Notes: generated by a model not told the origin, from the letters alone. Counted from the first letter of the stretch, positions 44,578-53,936 are shown. The stretch: DNA of 64,000 bases from DATHBD01 sp035296325 (GCA_035296325.1 DATHBD010000044.1:1-64000), one strand, 5' to 3'. Numbers and translations: made by a program.

Positions 44578-45399
44578 ATGACCAGGCCAGGGCTTCCGAA
44601 GCTGATCGCAACCGACCTTGACGGCACGCTTGTGCGTTCGGATGAAACGGTGAGCGACTACACGCGCGCGGTGCTGGAGAAGGTCCGTGCGGTGGGCATC
44701 CCGATCGTCGGCGCGACCGGGCGCGGCCCGCGGCTGACCGAGCTCGTGCGTCGGGACATCCCGGCCGCCGACTTCCTGGTGATGGGCGGCGGTGGTCGCG
44801 TGGTGGACCTCACCGATCCGGCGATGCCGGTGGTGCTGCGCGATGAGCGGCTGCCCGGGGAGGTGCTGGCTCGCCTGCTGGCCACGCTCGAGGCCGAGGT
44901 GGGCACGCTGTCCGTCCTGGTCGAGGCGGCCGAGGCGCACGATTCGCCGTTGTGGGGCGACCCGGACCCGTACTGGCGGTACCCGGAAATGGTGGAGGCG
45001 CGGGTGCGCGCGGAGTGCCTGGGCGGCCCGGTGATCAAAGGCTTCGCCCGGCACAACGATCACGACGCCGACGCCCTGTTGGCGCTGGCACGACGCCTGA
45101 TCGATCCGGCCGTGGCGTCGATCACACAGGCCGGCCTCGGCTACATCGAGATCTGCCCGCCCGGGGTCGACAAGGCAACCGGGTTGGCCGTGGTGGCGAC
45201 CCGGCTCGGGGTCGACCCCGACGACGTACTGGTCTTCGGCGACATGCCCAACGACCTGCCGATGTTCCGCTGGGCCGGGTTCGGTCGGGTGGCTGTGGCC
45301 AACGCCCACGCCGAGGTTCGAGCGCTCGCCGACGAGATCACCGGATCCAACGACGACGACGGGGTGGCGGCCTACCTCGACGCTATGTTGAGGGTGTGA
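44578..45399 (+). CDS. HAD-superfamily Cof-type phosphatase, paralogue 1
   Basis: 273 aa. HAD motif I is IATDLDGTLVRSD, motif III Lys is seen in VIKGFA-type context, and motif IV is VLVFGDMPNDLPMFRWAG. Cof-type HADs dephosphorylate small phosphorylated metabolites such as sugar phosphates. AGGAGGTGCG gives a strong ribosome-binding site before ATG 44578. It overlaps its paralogue (GTGA). Confidence 0.92.
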   Translation: MTRPGLPKLIATDLDGTLVRSDETVSDYTRAVLEKVRAVGIPIVGATGRGPRLTELVRRDIPAADFLVMGGGGRVVDLTDPAMPVVLRDERLPGEVLARLLATLEAEVGTLSVLVEAAEAHDSPLWGDPDPYWRYPEMVEARVRAECLGGPVIKGFARHNDHDADALLALARRLIDPAVASITQAGLGYIEICPPGVDKATGLAVVATRLGVDPDDVLVFGDMPNDLPMFRWAGFGRVAVANAHAEVRALADEITGSNDDDGVAAYLDAMLRV

Positions 45400-46268
45400 C
45401 CCTCGCCGACCGCGTGACCTTCCGACTCGTTGCCAGCGATCTCGACGGCACGCTCGTCCGCTCCGACCGCACGATCAGTGCGCGGACGGTGTCGGCGCTG
45501 CGCCGGATGACCGCCGACGGCGCGGCGGTCGCGCTGGTCACCGGCCGTCCGATCCGGTGGATGCCCGAGGTGTACGCCCAACTGCCGGTGCCCGTGATCG
45601 CCATCTGCGCCAACGGCGCAGCCGTTCACGACCCGGCCGACGACCGGCTCGTCTGGGAGCGTTCACTGACTCCGGACCTGCTCAGCGAAGCCACCACCCG
45701 GTTACGCGAGGCTGTGCCGGGGGTGGCGTTCGCGGTGGAGCGCGCGGGCGGTCGGTACCTCAGGCACGAGGCGGAGTACCCGATCGGCGGCTGGGAGGCC
45801 GACCACCCCGCGGTCCGACCCGCCGACCCGGTCGAGCTGGTATCCGAGCCGGCCGCCAAGCTCCTGGTCCGGGCGGACCTCACAAGGAACCCGGGGCGCG
45901 ACGCCGGTCGCGCCGCCGCCGACGCGTTCACCCGCGCGGTGTCCGAGTGCCTCGCCGGCCTGGCGGAGGCCACCCACTCCTCCGACAGCGGCATGGTGGA
46001 GGTCTCTGCGCCGGGCGTGACGAAGGGCTCCGGCCTGGCGTGGCTGGCCGGTCAAATGGGCGTACCGGCCGAGCAGGTCATCGTCTTCGGCGACATGCCC
46101 AACGACCTGCCGATGTTTGCGTGGGCCGGCCGAGCGGTCGCGATGGGCAATGCCCACCCCGCCGTCCGGAACGCTGCTGACCGGGTGACCGGGTCGCACG
46201 ACGACGACGGGGTGGCGGCCTACCTGGACCAACTCCTGGACGCGGCGTCGGTGGACCCGGTCGGCTGA
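45396..46268 (+). CDS. HAD-superfamily Cof-type phosphatase, paralogue 2
   Basis: 290 aa, a clear tandem duplicate of the preceding gene: motif I LVASDLDGTLVRSDRTIS, cap region with VIAICANGAAVHDP, GVTKGSGLAWLAGQMGV (motif III Lys) and VIVFGDMPNDLPMFAWAGR. Both end in nearly the same DDDGVAAYLD block. GTG 45396 overlaps the upstream stop. Convergent with bpa. Confidence 0.92.
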   Translation: MTLADRVTFRLVASDLDGTLVRSDRTISARTVSALRRMTADGAAVALVTGRPIRWMPEVYAQLPVPVIAICANGAAVHDPADDRLVWERSLTPDLLSEATTRLREAVPGVAFAVERAGGRYLRHEAEYPIGGWEADHPAVRPADPVELVSEPAAKLLVRADLTRNPGRDAGRAAADAFTRAVSECLAGLAEATHSSDSGMVEVSAPGVTKGSGLAWLAGQMGVPAEQVIVFGDMPNDLPMFAWAGRAVAMGNAHPAVRNAADRVTGSHDDDGVAAYLDQLLDAASVDPVG

Positions 46269-46280
46269 CCCGCTTCGCCG

Positions 46281-46910
46281 CTACAGGTACTGCCCGGTGG
46301 GGCCGTCCTGCGCGGGCCCGCCCTGACCCGGCGCGCCGGGCATCCCGGGCATGCCGGGCGGCAGCGCCGGGCGCCCCGTGCGCATCTGCTCGAGCTGCAG
46401 CCGGGCCGCCATCTGCTGTGCCACCAGCGCCGCCTGGATGCCGTGGAACAGGCCCTCCAGCCAGCCGACCAGCTGCGCCTGCGCGATCCGCAGCTCCGGT
46501 TCGCTGGGCGTGCTCTCGTTGAACGGCAGGGTCAGCCGCTCCAGCTCATCGCGGAGCTCCGGGGCGAGCCCGTCCTCGAGCTCACGGATGGAACGACGGT
46601 GGATCTCCTTGAGCCGCTGGCGGCCGGCGTCGTCCAGGGGAGCCGCACGGACCTCCTCGAGCAGTTGCTTGATCATGCTGCCGATCCGCATGACCTTCGC
46701 CGGCTGCTCGATCAGACGCGACGGGTCTTCAGCGCCGTCTCCTCCCGCGGCTCCATCCGCCCCACCGTGGCCGCCCGAGTCGGGGTGCTGGCCCGACCCG
46801 GGGTGCTGGGCCGGGTCGGCGGGCACCACGGCAACCGGCTGCCCGTCCGGACCGAGGACCAGCACGGCTCGCGGCTGGCTGCGATCTTCTCGCTGTACGT
46901 CGTCTGCCAT
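46281..46910 (-). CDS. bpa: Bacterial proteasome activator Bpa (PafE)
   Basis: 209 aa. Bpa rings open the 20S proteasome gate without ATP. The conserved core (about 75-170) has PAKVMRIGSMIKQLLEEVR, EIHRRSIRELEDGLAPEL, LPFNESTPSEPELRIAQAQL and VGWLEGLFHGIQAAL. The protein ends GQYL, the gate-opening HbYX-type tail also used by Mpa/ARC. A Gly/Ala-rich linker precedes the tail. ATG 46910 has GAGGA eight nt upstream; ATG 46919 is too close to it. Confidence 0.95.
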   Translation of the reverse strand: MADDVQREDRSQPRAVLVLGPDGQPVAVVPADPAQHPGSGQHPDSGGHGGADGAAGGDGAEDPSRLIEQPAKVMRIGSMIKQLLEEVRAAPLDDAGRQRLKEIHRRSIRELEDGLAPELRDELERLTLPFNESTPSEPELRIAQAQLVGWLEGLFHGIQAALVAQQMAARLQLEQMRTGRPALPPGMPGMPGAPGQGGPAQDGPTGQYL

Positions 46911-47162
46911 GCGTTCCATCCTCGCGTACGGCGCAGCGCACCGCCCATCCCGGGGGCCGGCACTTGGTGCCGAAACGGTTGTCGAATCCCCGCTGGCGAT
47001 GAGCTACCGTTCGAAGCCCGTCGCTGGACTACCAGGAATCACACAGCCTTCCGGAGCGGCACGCTGCGGTCACTGTCGGTGCATTGACTGGCCCGGGCGG
47101 AGGGGGGTACATCCGGGTGGGGCCATGGGCTGCCGCTATGGCCCGTGTGGAAAGGACTCGTC

Positions 47163-48389
47163 GTGTCGCACCTAGATCGGCGCCAGGCGCTCAGGCTGCT
47201 CGCCGGTGCCGGCGCAGCCGGGATGGCCGCCCCGGTGCTCGCCGCGTGTGGCGGGGAGGGTGCCGCGAGTGACGACAACGAGCCCCGGCTTCCGGTGAAC
47301 CCGGAACCGATCCGGATCGGCATGGTCGTGCCGCAGAGCGGCTCGAACAAGAACCTCGGCGATGAAATGATCAAGGGTTTCGACCTTTACCGCGACCTCG
47401 CCGGCGGAGTGTTGGGCGGGCGCAAGGTCGACCTGATCCATGCCGACGAAGGCGAGACCGCCGAGTCAGGGCTGGCCGCGGTCGAGCGCCTGATCACCGA
47501 CGATCGGGTCGCCGCGCTCACCGGCGTGGTGAATGCCTCGGTGCTGACGGCCATCAAGGATCTCATCGAGACCAGTGAGATCCCAATGGTCGGGTCCAAC
47601 GCGTCGCCGGTCTCGCTGCGTGGGGCCAAGTACATCTGGCGGACGTCGTTCGCCAGCGACGAGCCCGGTCGAGCCATGGGCCAGTGGGCCGCGAAGCACG
47701 CCGGCGGCTCGGTCTTCGTCATGGCCGGGGACACTCCCGGCGCCCGGGACGACGTCAAGGGTTTCGTGGACGCCCTGCGTGCTGCCGGCGGCGAGGTCGA
47801 GGGCACGCCGGTCTACACGCAGGTCAGTCCGACGCCGACCAGGGACTTCAGCCAGCACTTCGCTGCGCTGCGCGCATCGGAGGCGGCCGCGCTGTTCTGC
47901 CTGTACTCGGCCGCGTCGGCGGTGGAGGTGGTGAAGCAGTTGCGCTCGCCCGCGGCCAATATCCCGGACTCGCTCAAGGTGTTCGCGCCGGGCTTCCTCA
48001 CCGAGGGGCCGACGCTGAAGCTGCAGGGCGACGCCGCGAAGGACGTCTACACCGCGATGAACTACGCCACCGACCTGGACAACCCGGCCAATCTGCGCTT
48101 CGTCTCGGCGTACCAGCAGGCCCACAACGCCAGCCCTTCGACGTACGCGATGGCCGCCTATGACGCCGCGGCCGTGCTGGACCAGGCGATCGCAGCCGCG
48201 GGCCGCGACGACTCGTCATTGACGATCAATACGGCAATCGGACGAATCGGTCAGATTGACAGTCCTCGTGGGCCGTGGCAGTTCAATCAAAATCGGACAC
48301 CTCAGCAGAAGTGGTACCTGCGGCAGGTCAAGTCAGACGGCGGCCTCCTGTCGAACGTGCTGATTGGTGAACTGCCGACGCTCGGCTGA
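47163..48389 (+). CDS. Branched-chain amino-acid/urea-type ABC substrate-binding lipoprotein
   Basis: 408 aa. Signal: twin Arg in LDRRQALRLLAGAG followed by a lipobox LAAC, so it is probably Tat-exported and lipidated. The Peripla_BP_6 domain has IRIGMVVPQSGSNKNLGDEM, DLIHADEGETAESGLAAVER and PMVGSNASPVSL. No permease or ATPase genes adjoin it. AAAGGA lies upstream of GTG 47163. The ligand cannot be inferred. Confidence 0.88.
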   Translation: MSHLDRRQALRLLAGAGAAGMAAPVLAACGGEGAASDDNEPRLPVNPEPIRIGMVVPQSGSNKNLGDEMIKGFDLYRDLAGGVLGGRKVDLIHADEGETAESGLAAVERLITDDRVAALTGVVNASVLTAIKDLIETSEIPMVGSNASPVSLRGAKYIWRTSFASDEPGRAMGQWAAKHAGGSVFVMAGDTPGARDDVKGFVDALRAAGGEVEGTPVYTQVSPTPTRDFSQHFAALRASEAAALFCLYSAASAVEVVKQLRSPAANIPDSLKVFAPGFLTEGPTLKLQGDAAKDVYTAMNYATDLDNPANLRFVSAYQQAHNASPSTYAMAAYDAAAVLDQAIAAAGRDDSSLTINTAIGRIGQIDSPRGPWQFNQNRTPQQKWYLRQVKSDGGLLSNVLIGELPTLG

Positions 48390-48456
48390 CCTCGACAGCG
48401 CGACAGATCTGGCGGACGATGGCGTTTCCCGACCCCGGTCATCGGCAGGTGCACGC

Positions 48457-50094
48457 GTGACGCAGCACGAGGCTCCGATGGCGAGCAGCGCGCCGGCCGG
48501 TCCAGCGCCGGCTGATCCCCCGCCGGAAGTGGAGCCTGCGCCGCTCGTGCCGGCGCAACGGTCACCGGCAGAGGCCCGCCTGATTCCGACGCAGCGGGGG
48601 CCCACAGCGCTCGAGCGGCCCCTGGCACCGGCTGACCACCCATCGGCACCCGCCGGCCCGCGTGCGCCGTCGGCGCCTCCAGCCCCGCAAGCGCCGTCGG
48701 CGCCTCCAGCCCCGCGTGCGCCGTCGGCGCCCTCAGCCCCGCAAGCGCCGTCGGCGCCTCCAGCCCCGCATGCGCCGCTGGCTTCGCCCCGCCGGAGCAG
48801 CCGCTGGCCGGGGGTGGTGGCGGTCGCCCTCTTCGTCGCGGTCAGTCTGGTGCTGGCGGTGGGTTCCGTCGCCACCGCCGTGCTCGCGGCGGCCCGCGTC
48901 GACCTGTCCGGTACCACCAGCACCTGGGTCGACGGCATGCGCCCCGAGGTCCGCAACGCCGCGACCGGCGCGCTCCTCACCAGGCGTGCGGACGCCGTAC
49001 GGGCCAAGGACAAGGCGGCGTTCCTCGCCGACATCGCCACCACGGACGCCGCGTTCCTGCGACGTCAGGAAGTGGTGTTCGAGAATTTGACCAGGCTGCC
49101 GCTCGCTGAGCTGGCCTTCGTGCTCGAGCCGAAGCGGCAGTACGACCACCTGATCGACACCTCGCTCTCGGGGCGGTTCCAGTCGCTGGTGAGTGCTCCG
49201 GGCGTGACCGTGCGGTACCGCATCGACGGGATCGACTCGGTGCCGGTCACCGCCCCCTGGGTGCCGGTCTTCGGCCTCCAGCGGGGCCGGTGGATGCTCG
49301 TCGGGGACCTCCTCGACAGTGCCCTGCCGTACGGCACGCGCGGGCAGCCGTGGGACGGCGGCCCGATCGAGGTGTTGCGAAGCGAGCGGGTGGTCGTGGT
49401 GATCTCGGCGAGTGACACGGCTCGCGGACGATCGCTGCTGGAGCAGTCCGAGGCGGCGCTGACCAAGGTGGCGCGGGTGCGGCCGTCCGGCTGGGATGGC
49501 CGGGTGCTGCTGACGGCGGTGCAGGATCAGCGGATCTTCGACGCGTACTTCGGAGACTCGCCGGAGCGGGTGGCGAAGGTCGCCGCCATCGCGGTGCCGT
49601 ACTACGACCGGGTCCCGGACTGGCACGACGCGCCGGCATACGCCACGACGCGGGTGGTGTTCAACCCCAGGGAGCTCTCCGCGCCGGCCGCTGAGCTCGC
49701 CCACGATCTGACCCATGAGTTCGCCCACGCCGCGCTGGGCCCGGTGACCGGGGTCCACACGCCGCGCTGGGTGGTGGAAGGGCTGGCCGAGTACATCGCG
49801 TTCAAGGGCACCGAGGTGGACCCGGCGCAGCTCCGCAATGTGCTGAAGGACGTCGATGTCAGCGCCGGCCTGCCTGCGGACGCCGACTTCTACGCCAATG
49901 CCCACAACTACGCCACGGCCTGGGTTGCCTGCCGGATGATTGCCGAAAAATACGGGGAGAAGAAACTTCTGGCGTATTACGAATCGTTCCAGCGCGAGCC
50001 GAGCGAGGACGCCAATGCCCGGAGCATGCTCGGCGTTACGTCGGAGACGCTCGTCGCCGAGTGGCAGGAGACGATCCGTCGGCTTCGCGGATAG
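48457..50094 (+). CDS. Membrane-anchored gluzincin-like metallopeptidase
   Basis: 545 aa. Residues ~10-110 are Pro/Ala-rich; within them a 9-residue unit APSAPPAPQ is encoded by a 27-bp DNA repeat with about four copies from 48664. One membrane helix follows (about 118-142), then an extracytoplasmic domain ending in a peptidase MA-like zinc site: LTHEFAHAALG, with a second metal Glu in VVEGLAEYIAF. Substrate unknown. Start GTG 48457 (AGGTG upstream) or ATG 48478. Confidence 0.8.
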   Translation: MTQHEAPMASSAPAGPAPADPPPEVEPAPLVPAQRSPAEARLIPTQRGPTALERPLAPADHPSAPAGPRAPSAPPAPQAPSAPPAPRAPSAPSAPQAPSAPPAPHAPLASPRRSSRWPGVVAVALFVAVSLVLAVGSVATAVLAAARVDLSGTTSTWVDGMRPEVRNAATGALLTRRADAVRAKDKAAFLADIATTDAAFLRRQEVVFENLTRLPLAELAFVLEPKRQYDHLIDTSLSGRFQSLVSAPGVTVRYRIDGIDSVPVTAPWVPVFGLQRGRWMLVGDLLDSALPYGTRGQPWDGGPIEVLRSERVVVVISASDTARGRSLLEQSEAALTKVARVRPSGWDGRVLLTAVQDQRIFDAYFGDSPERVAKVAAIAVPYYDRVPDWHDAPAYATTRVVFNPRELSAPAAELAHDLTHEFAHAALGPVTGVHTPRWVVEGLAEYIAFKGTEVDPAQLRNVLKDVDVSAGLPADADFYANAHNYATAWVACRMIAEKYGEKKLLAYYESFQREPSEDANARSMLGVTSETLVAEWQETIRRLRG

Positions 50095-50147
50095 CGCGCC
50101 GGCCTGACCGCCCGGCACTGCGGACCAACCCAGGGTAACGTCGTTCC

Positions 50148-50771
50148 ATGGGGGTCCCGCGGCCCTGTCTGCCGACCGAAGCCGTCGCAATTCGTGCCGC
50201 CCATGACCGTGCCGTCGGGACGCCCGCGGTCGTCCGGAACGCCGTGGCCAGCCTCGGGGTCGTCTGCTTCGTGGCGGTTGTCGGCTTGGGGCTGCCGGCG
50301 CTGGACCGCACGGTGGCGGGGTTGCGGCCACTCCCCGCCGGGGTGCCGTACCAGGTGGTTGACTCCGTCGCGGTGATGCCGCCGACCGGTGCCCGGCTTG
50401 ATGCGGGCGTGACCCGACCGGGCCGGGACCGCGGAACCGCGAGCTTCGTGCACGGTGCGGTGCGGATGCAGGTGGTGGTCCGGCCGTACACCCGGTCATT
50501 GCCGGAGGCGACCGCCGGGCTCCGCGAGAAGATCCGGCGTACCCCCGGGTTGCGCCTGGTCGCGGAGGACGCCTCGGGCGCCGCGGTGGTCCCGGCGACG
50601 CAGGACGGCGGTCGGTACGTCGGTCCCGGTGTGCACGGCCGGTACCGGGCCGCGCTGTGCACCGGCGTGGCGGTCGAACTCACCGTGCGTGGCCCGGCCG
50701 ACGAGATGGCCCGGCTGAGTGAGGCCCTGGACATCAGCCTCGCCAGCGTCGTGTGCCGGCGGCCACAATGA
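50148..50771 (+). CDS. Membrane-anchored protein of unknown function
   Basis: 207 aa: a cytosolic N-terminus, one membrane helix (about 33-52, VASLGVVCFVAVVGLGLPAL) and an outer domain with two Cys (near CTG and VCRRP) that could pair. No family recognised. TAACGT ends 6 nt before the ATG (leaderless). It overlaps the PrsW-like gene (ATGA), so it may be a partner or substrate of that protease. Confidence 0.7.
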   Translation: MGVPRPCLPTEAVAIRAAHDRAVGTPAVVRNAVASLGVVCFVAVVGLGLPALDRTVAGLRPLPAGVPYQVVDSVAVMPPTGARLDAGVTRPGRDRGTASFVHGAVRMQVVVRPYTRSLPEATAGLREKIRRTPGLRLVAEDASGAAVVPATQDGGRYVGPGVHGRYRAALCTGVAVELTVRGPADEMARLSEALDISLASVVCRRPQ

Positions 50772-52066
50772 CCTCGCTGGCGCGCGGGCTGGGCGGCGCG
50801 GGACCGGGCGGCGCGGGATCGGGCGGCGCGGGATCGGGCGGCGCGGGACCGGGCGGCGCCGGGTGGGTCCGGCCGGACCTGCGCGGGCAGCCGACCGGGC
50901 GGCCGTGGTTGACGCCGGCGTTCGGAGTGCTCGCGGTCGGTCTCCCGCTGGGCGCGTGGCGGATCGCCGACGCGCTGTACGGTGCGTTCGGCGTGTACCC
51001 GCGGGCGACCGCACTGGCGGTCGGACTGTTCGCGCTCTACGCCGTACCCTTCCTGCTGTTCATCGCCTCGATCGACTTCCTGGAGCGGGAACCGCCGGCG
51101 CTGGTGGCGGCGGCTTTCGCCTGGGGCGTTGTGGTGATCAACGCGGCGGTGCCCGGCAACGCGGCGCTCGACGCGCTCCTCGGCAAGCTCACTTCACCGG
51201 CCTTCGCCGCGACCTGGGGGCCGGCCCTGGTGGCACCGGTGGTGGAGGAGCCGCTGAAGCTGCTGGGCGTCGTCATGATCGTGCTGGTGGCCCGGTTCCA
51301 GATCAACAGCGTGGTCGACGGCATGGTGTACGGCGCCGTGGTGGGCCTGGGCTTCCAGATCATGGAGAACATCGGGTACGCGGTGAGCGCGGTGGCCGCC
51401 GCCGGCGGCGGTGACCGGATCGATCCGGTCCTCGCCACGTTCGTACTCCGGGGGTTCGTCGCGGGCCTGTGGAGCCACACGGTGTTCACCGCACTCGCCG
51501 GTGCCGGTGTGGCGTACGCCGTGGTCCGCCACGGTCGGCGCGGCCCGGCCGTCCGGATGGCGGTGGTCGCGCTCTGCCTCGCCGGCGCCGTGTTGTGCCA
51601 CTTCATCTGGAACTCGCCGGTGGTGACCGATGGCCTTCCCGCCGTGGCGGAGCTTGTCGCCAAGGGAGTGCCCGCACTCGTGCTGGTGCTCGGGCTCGCC
51701 CGGACGGCAGGCGCCGCCGAGGCCGACTACTACGCCGGCATCCTCGCGGCCCTCGCCGACCCCTGGATCGCCAGCCCTGCCGAGGTGTCGGCGCTGCGTA
51801 CCGCCCGAGGGCGGCGTACCGCGGTCAGGGCGGCGAAGGCGCGCGCCGGACGGCCCGGGGAGCGGGCCACGGCACGCCTGCACCGCGTCCAGGCCTGCCT
51901 CGCGGTGGAGATCAGCCGGCACGGCGCAGCCGGACTCCCCGGGACGCCGGCGGCCGGGTCAGGCCGGAGTCGGGTGACGCCGAGCCTGGGTGCGGCGTAC
52001 GCCAGAGTGGTCATGGCGCGTCAGGAGCTGATCGGAGCCGGGCTGCGCTGCGATGGGACGCGGTGA
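50768..52066 (+). CDS. PrsW-family intramembrane metalloprotease
   Basis: 432 aa with about eight membrane helices after a Gly/Ala repeat leader (GGAGSGGAGSGG from 15-bp DNA repeats). PrsW motifs: VVEEPLKLLGVVMI (EExxK), GAVVGLGFQIMENIGYA (ExxxN), WSHTVFTAL and CHFIWNSP. PrsW-type proteases cleave anti-sigma factors or other membrane proteins. The overlapping upstream single-helix protein is the best local substrate candidate (inference). Confidence 0.9.
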   Translation: MTSLARGLGGAGPGGAGSGGAGSGGAGPGGAGWVRPDLRGQPTGRPWLTPAFGVLAVGLPLGAWRIADALYGAFGVYPRATALAVGLFALYAVPFLLFIASIDFLEREPPALVAAAFAWGVVVINAAVPGNAALDALLGKLTSPAFAATWGPALVAPVVEEPLKLLGVVMIVLVARFQINSVVDGMVYGAVVGLGFQIMENIGYAVSAVAAAGGGDRIDPVLATFVLRGFVAGLWSHTVFTALAGAGVAYAVVRHGRRGPAVRMAVVALCLAGAVLCHFIWNSPVVTDGLPAVAELVAKGVPALVLVLGLARTAGAAEADYYAGILAALADPWIASPAEVSALRTARGRRTAVRAAKARAGRPGERATARLHRVQACLAVEISRHGAAGLPGTPAAGSGRSRVTPSLGAAYARVVMARQELIGAGLRCDGTR

Positions 52067-52080
52067 CCGCGCCCGTCCCG

Positions 52081-52106
52081 GGGCGCGCGCTCCGCGGCGC
52101 GCGCCC
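52081..52106. terminator. Convergent terminator after the PrsW gene
   Basis: GGGCGCGCGC and GCGCGCGCCC form a perfect 10-bp stem with a 6-nt loop, between the rightward PrsW gene and the leftward 82-aa gene. Confidence 0.75.
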
Positions 52107-52135
52107 AACTGACCGCTGAGCGGGCAGGGCGAAGA

Positions 52136-52384
52136 TCAGGTGGTCTCCGGCGCGTGACCGCCGTCGCCGTCGACGACCTGCTCCGGGGTGCCGTCCTGAT
52201 CGCGGTCCACCATCGTGATGTCCACCTTGCCGTCGCCGTTGGTGTCGAACTGGAACAGGTCGGGCTTGCCGTCGCCGTCCGTGTCGATCGCCCACAGGTC
52301 GGGCTTACCGTCGTTGTTGGTGTCGCCGACGAGCAACTCGACGTGCTCGTCCCCACGGGTTTCCACGATTTCCTTCTCGGTCAT
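52136..52384 (-). CDS. Small acidic protein of DxDxDG calcium-binding-like repeats
   Basis: 82 aa with no signal peptide. After MTEKEIVETRGDEHVELLVG come consecutive repeats DTNNDGKPDL, DTDGDGKPDL, DTNGDGKVDI and DRDQDGTPEQ, spaced 13-14 residues apart. The pattern is that of thrombospondin-type-3/dockerin-like calcium loops, normally found in secreted proteins. AAGGAA lies six nt before the ATG. It is probably a cytosolic Ca-buffering or structural protein; exact function unknown. Confidence 0.8.
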   Translation of the reverse strand: MTEKEIVETRGDEHVELLVGDTNNDGKPDLWAIDTDGDGKPDLFQFDTNGDGKVDITMVDRDQDGTPEQVVDGDGGHAPETT

Positions 52385-52560
52385 ATCTGGTTCCTTCCGT
52401 CACGGTCAGGGTGACACCTTCAGTGGCCCGGTTCACCGTAGGCCCCGGCGCAAGCCCCGGCGAACCCTGGGCGCGACATCTCTGATCTTCTGACTCACCT
52501 CGCGGGCAACGGGCCGGGATGTGCGCGTGCGCACGGTGGGCCTGCAGTACCTTCGGTGGC

Positions 52561-52977
52561 GTGACGAGCCCTTTCCCCGTCGGAACGATGGACCAGCCCG
52601 GCTCGCTCGCCTACCGGATGGGCATCGCGCTGCTCGAGGCGGCCCCGGAGCGGGTGGTCGGCACGATGCCGGTCGAAGGCAACACCCAGCCCTTCGGCCT
52701 GCTGCACGGTGGTGCCTCGTGCGTCCTGGCCGAGACGCTGGCCTCGGTCGGGGCGCACCTGCACGCGGCGCAACGGCCGGGCGGGTACGCCGTCGGGGTC
52801 GACCTCAACGCCACCCACCACCGCCCGGTGCGGACCGGCATCGTCACCGGCGTGGCGACGCCCCTGCACCTGGGCCGGTCGATCGCGTCGTACGAGGTGG
52901 TCGTCACCGATCCGGCCGGCGACCGCGTCTGCACCGCGCGGATAACCTGCGCGGTGCGCCGGTCCGAGCGCGACTGA
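52561..52977 (+). CDS. Hotdog-fold thioesterase (PaaI/DHNA-CoA type)
   Basis: 138 aa. Hotdog motif: GNTQPFGLLHGGASCVLAET with HGG and the catalytic Glu, then VGVDLNATHHRPVRTG. Relatives hydrolyse phenylacetyl-CoA or 1,4-dihydroxy-2-naphthoyl-CoA (menaquinone pathway); the substrate is not fixed by context. The GTG start has TACCTT seven nt upstream (leaderless). Confidence 0.92.
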   Translation: MTSPFPVGTMDQPGSLAYRMGIALLEAAPERVVGTMPVEGNTQPFGLLHGGASCVLAETLASVGAHLHAAQRPGGYAVGVDLNATHHRPVRTGIVTGVATPLHLGRSIASYEVVVTDPAGDRVCTARITCAVRRSERD

Positions 52978-53033
52978 GCGCACCTGACCCGTTGGACGTG
53001 CGTGCCTTGACCGTCTCTTCTACGCTTCGCGGC

Positions 53034-53423
53034 GTGGAGGACGGGCCGTTGGAGGACGCAGAACTCGTGCTGCGGTCGGCACTTGACGGTGACGGCGACG
53101 GGGTCACGGGCACGTTCGACGCGGTGGTCGACCAGGGCGGGATGGACGCGGCGTACCAGGTGGCCTGGAGCCTCGCCGGCCGGATCGCCGGCGACCGGCT
53201 GGCCCGCGGGCCGTGGCGGCTCGAGTTCCCCGGCATCGAGGACGCGGAGTACGACGCCCGGTGGGTCGCGCGGTTCGTCAGCGCCTACGTCAACGAGGAC
53301 GGGCGCACCGGCGAGGCCCTCTTCGGGGCGGCCCTCGCCGACGGCAAGCTCGTGCAATGTCTGCTCACGCTCGCCGGCTCGACGGCCGCCACGGTGCGCC
53401 GCCGCTCGGAGCGGGCGGACTGA
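53034..53423 (+). CDS. Conserved hypothetical acidic protein
   Basis: 129-aa soluble protein, no membrane segment and no recognised motif; an acidic start, then FDAVVDQGGMDAAYQVAWSL and WVARFVSAYVNEDGRTGEAL. TACGCT ends exactly 7 nt before the GTG. Its stop abuts the stop of the opposing DUF6941 gene with no gap. Confidence 0.7.
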   Translation: MEDGPLEDAELVLRSALDGDGDGVTGTFDAVVDQGGMDAAYQVAWSLAGRIAGDRLARGPWRLEFPGIEDAEYDARWVARFVSAYVNEDGRTGEALFGAALADGKLVQCLLTLAGSTAATVRRRSERAD

Positions 53424-53852
53424 CTACTGGTTCGGCGGCATGACCGTGAACGGCGCGGTGAACTCCTGCTCGGCGAAGGCCAGGCGCCACTCGTAGCGAC
53501 CCGGCCGCAGCGGAAGCGAGGGCAGCGTCACGGCGAACGACGCGTCCAGCATGCTGCCCGGCGCGATACCCGGTGGCCGGCCCACCTCGACGGCGGCCTC
53601 GGTGCCGATCGGCGGCGTTGGGCCATCCGGCCCCATGAATCCCACCGCGTTGCCGTCGGAGTCGAGCAGGTGAAGCTTGAGCGCGAGCCGTTCGTTCGCC
53701 CGGTCCCACGGCACCTTCATCAGGACCGCGACCGCGTGCGGCGCCGTCGGTGACGTGGTGAACGACCACCCGGCGCCGAGCATGTGCACCTTGCCGGACT
53801 CTGCCTGGGCAGCGTCACAGAGGATCAACTGAGCTTCTACCGGTGACGCCAT
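53424..53852 (-). CDS. DUF6941 family protein
   Basis: 142 aa, typical opening VEAQLILCDAAQAESGKVHM followed by LGAGWSFTT and a C-terminal beta-sandwich (PGRYEWRLAFAEQEFTAPF). This actinobacterial family has no known function. CACAAT ends 6 nt before ATG 53852 on the minus strand. Confidence 0.8.
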   Translation of the reverse strand: MASPVEAQLILCDAAQAESGKVHMLGAGWSFTTSPTAPHAVAVLMKVPWDRANERLALKLHLLDSDGNAVGFMGPDGPTPPIGTEAAVEVGRPPGIAPGSMLDASFAVTLPSLPLRPGRYEWRLAFAEQEFTAPFTVMPPNQ

Positions 53853-53936
53853 GGGGCCATTGTGCCTGCCGTCGATGATCGCCGATACCCGGCAGCCGTG
53901 CAGCCGGTCGATCCGGGCGGTGGGAGCGGTGACCGA

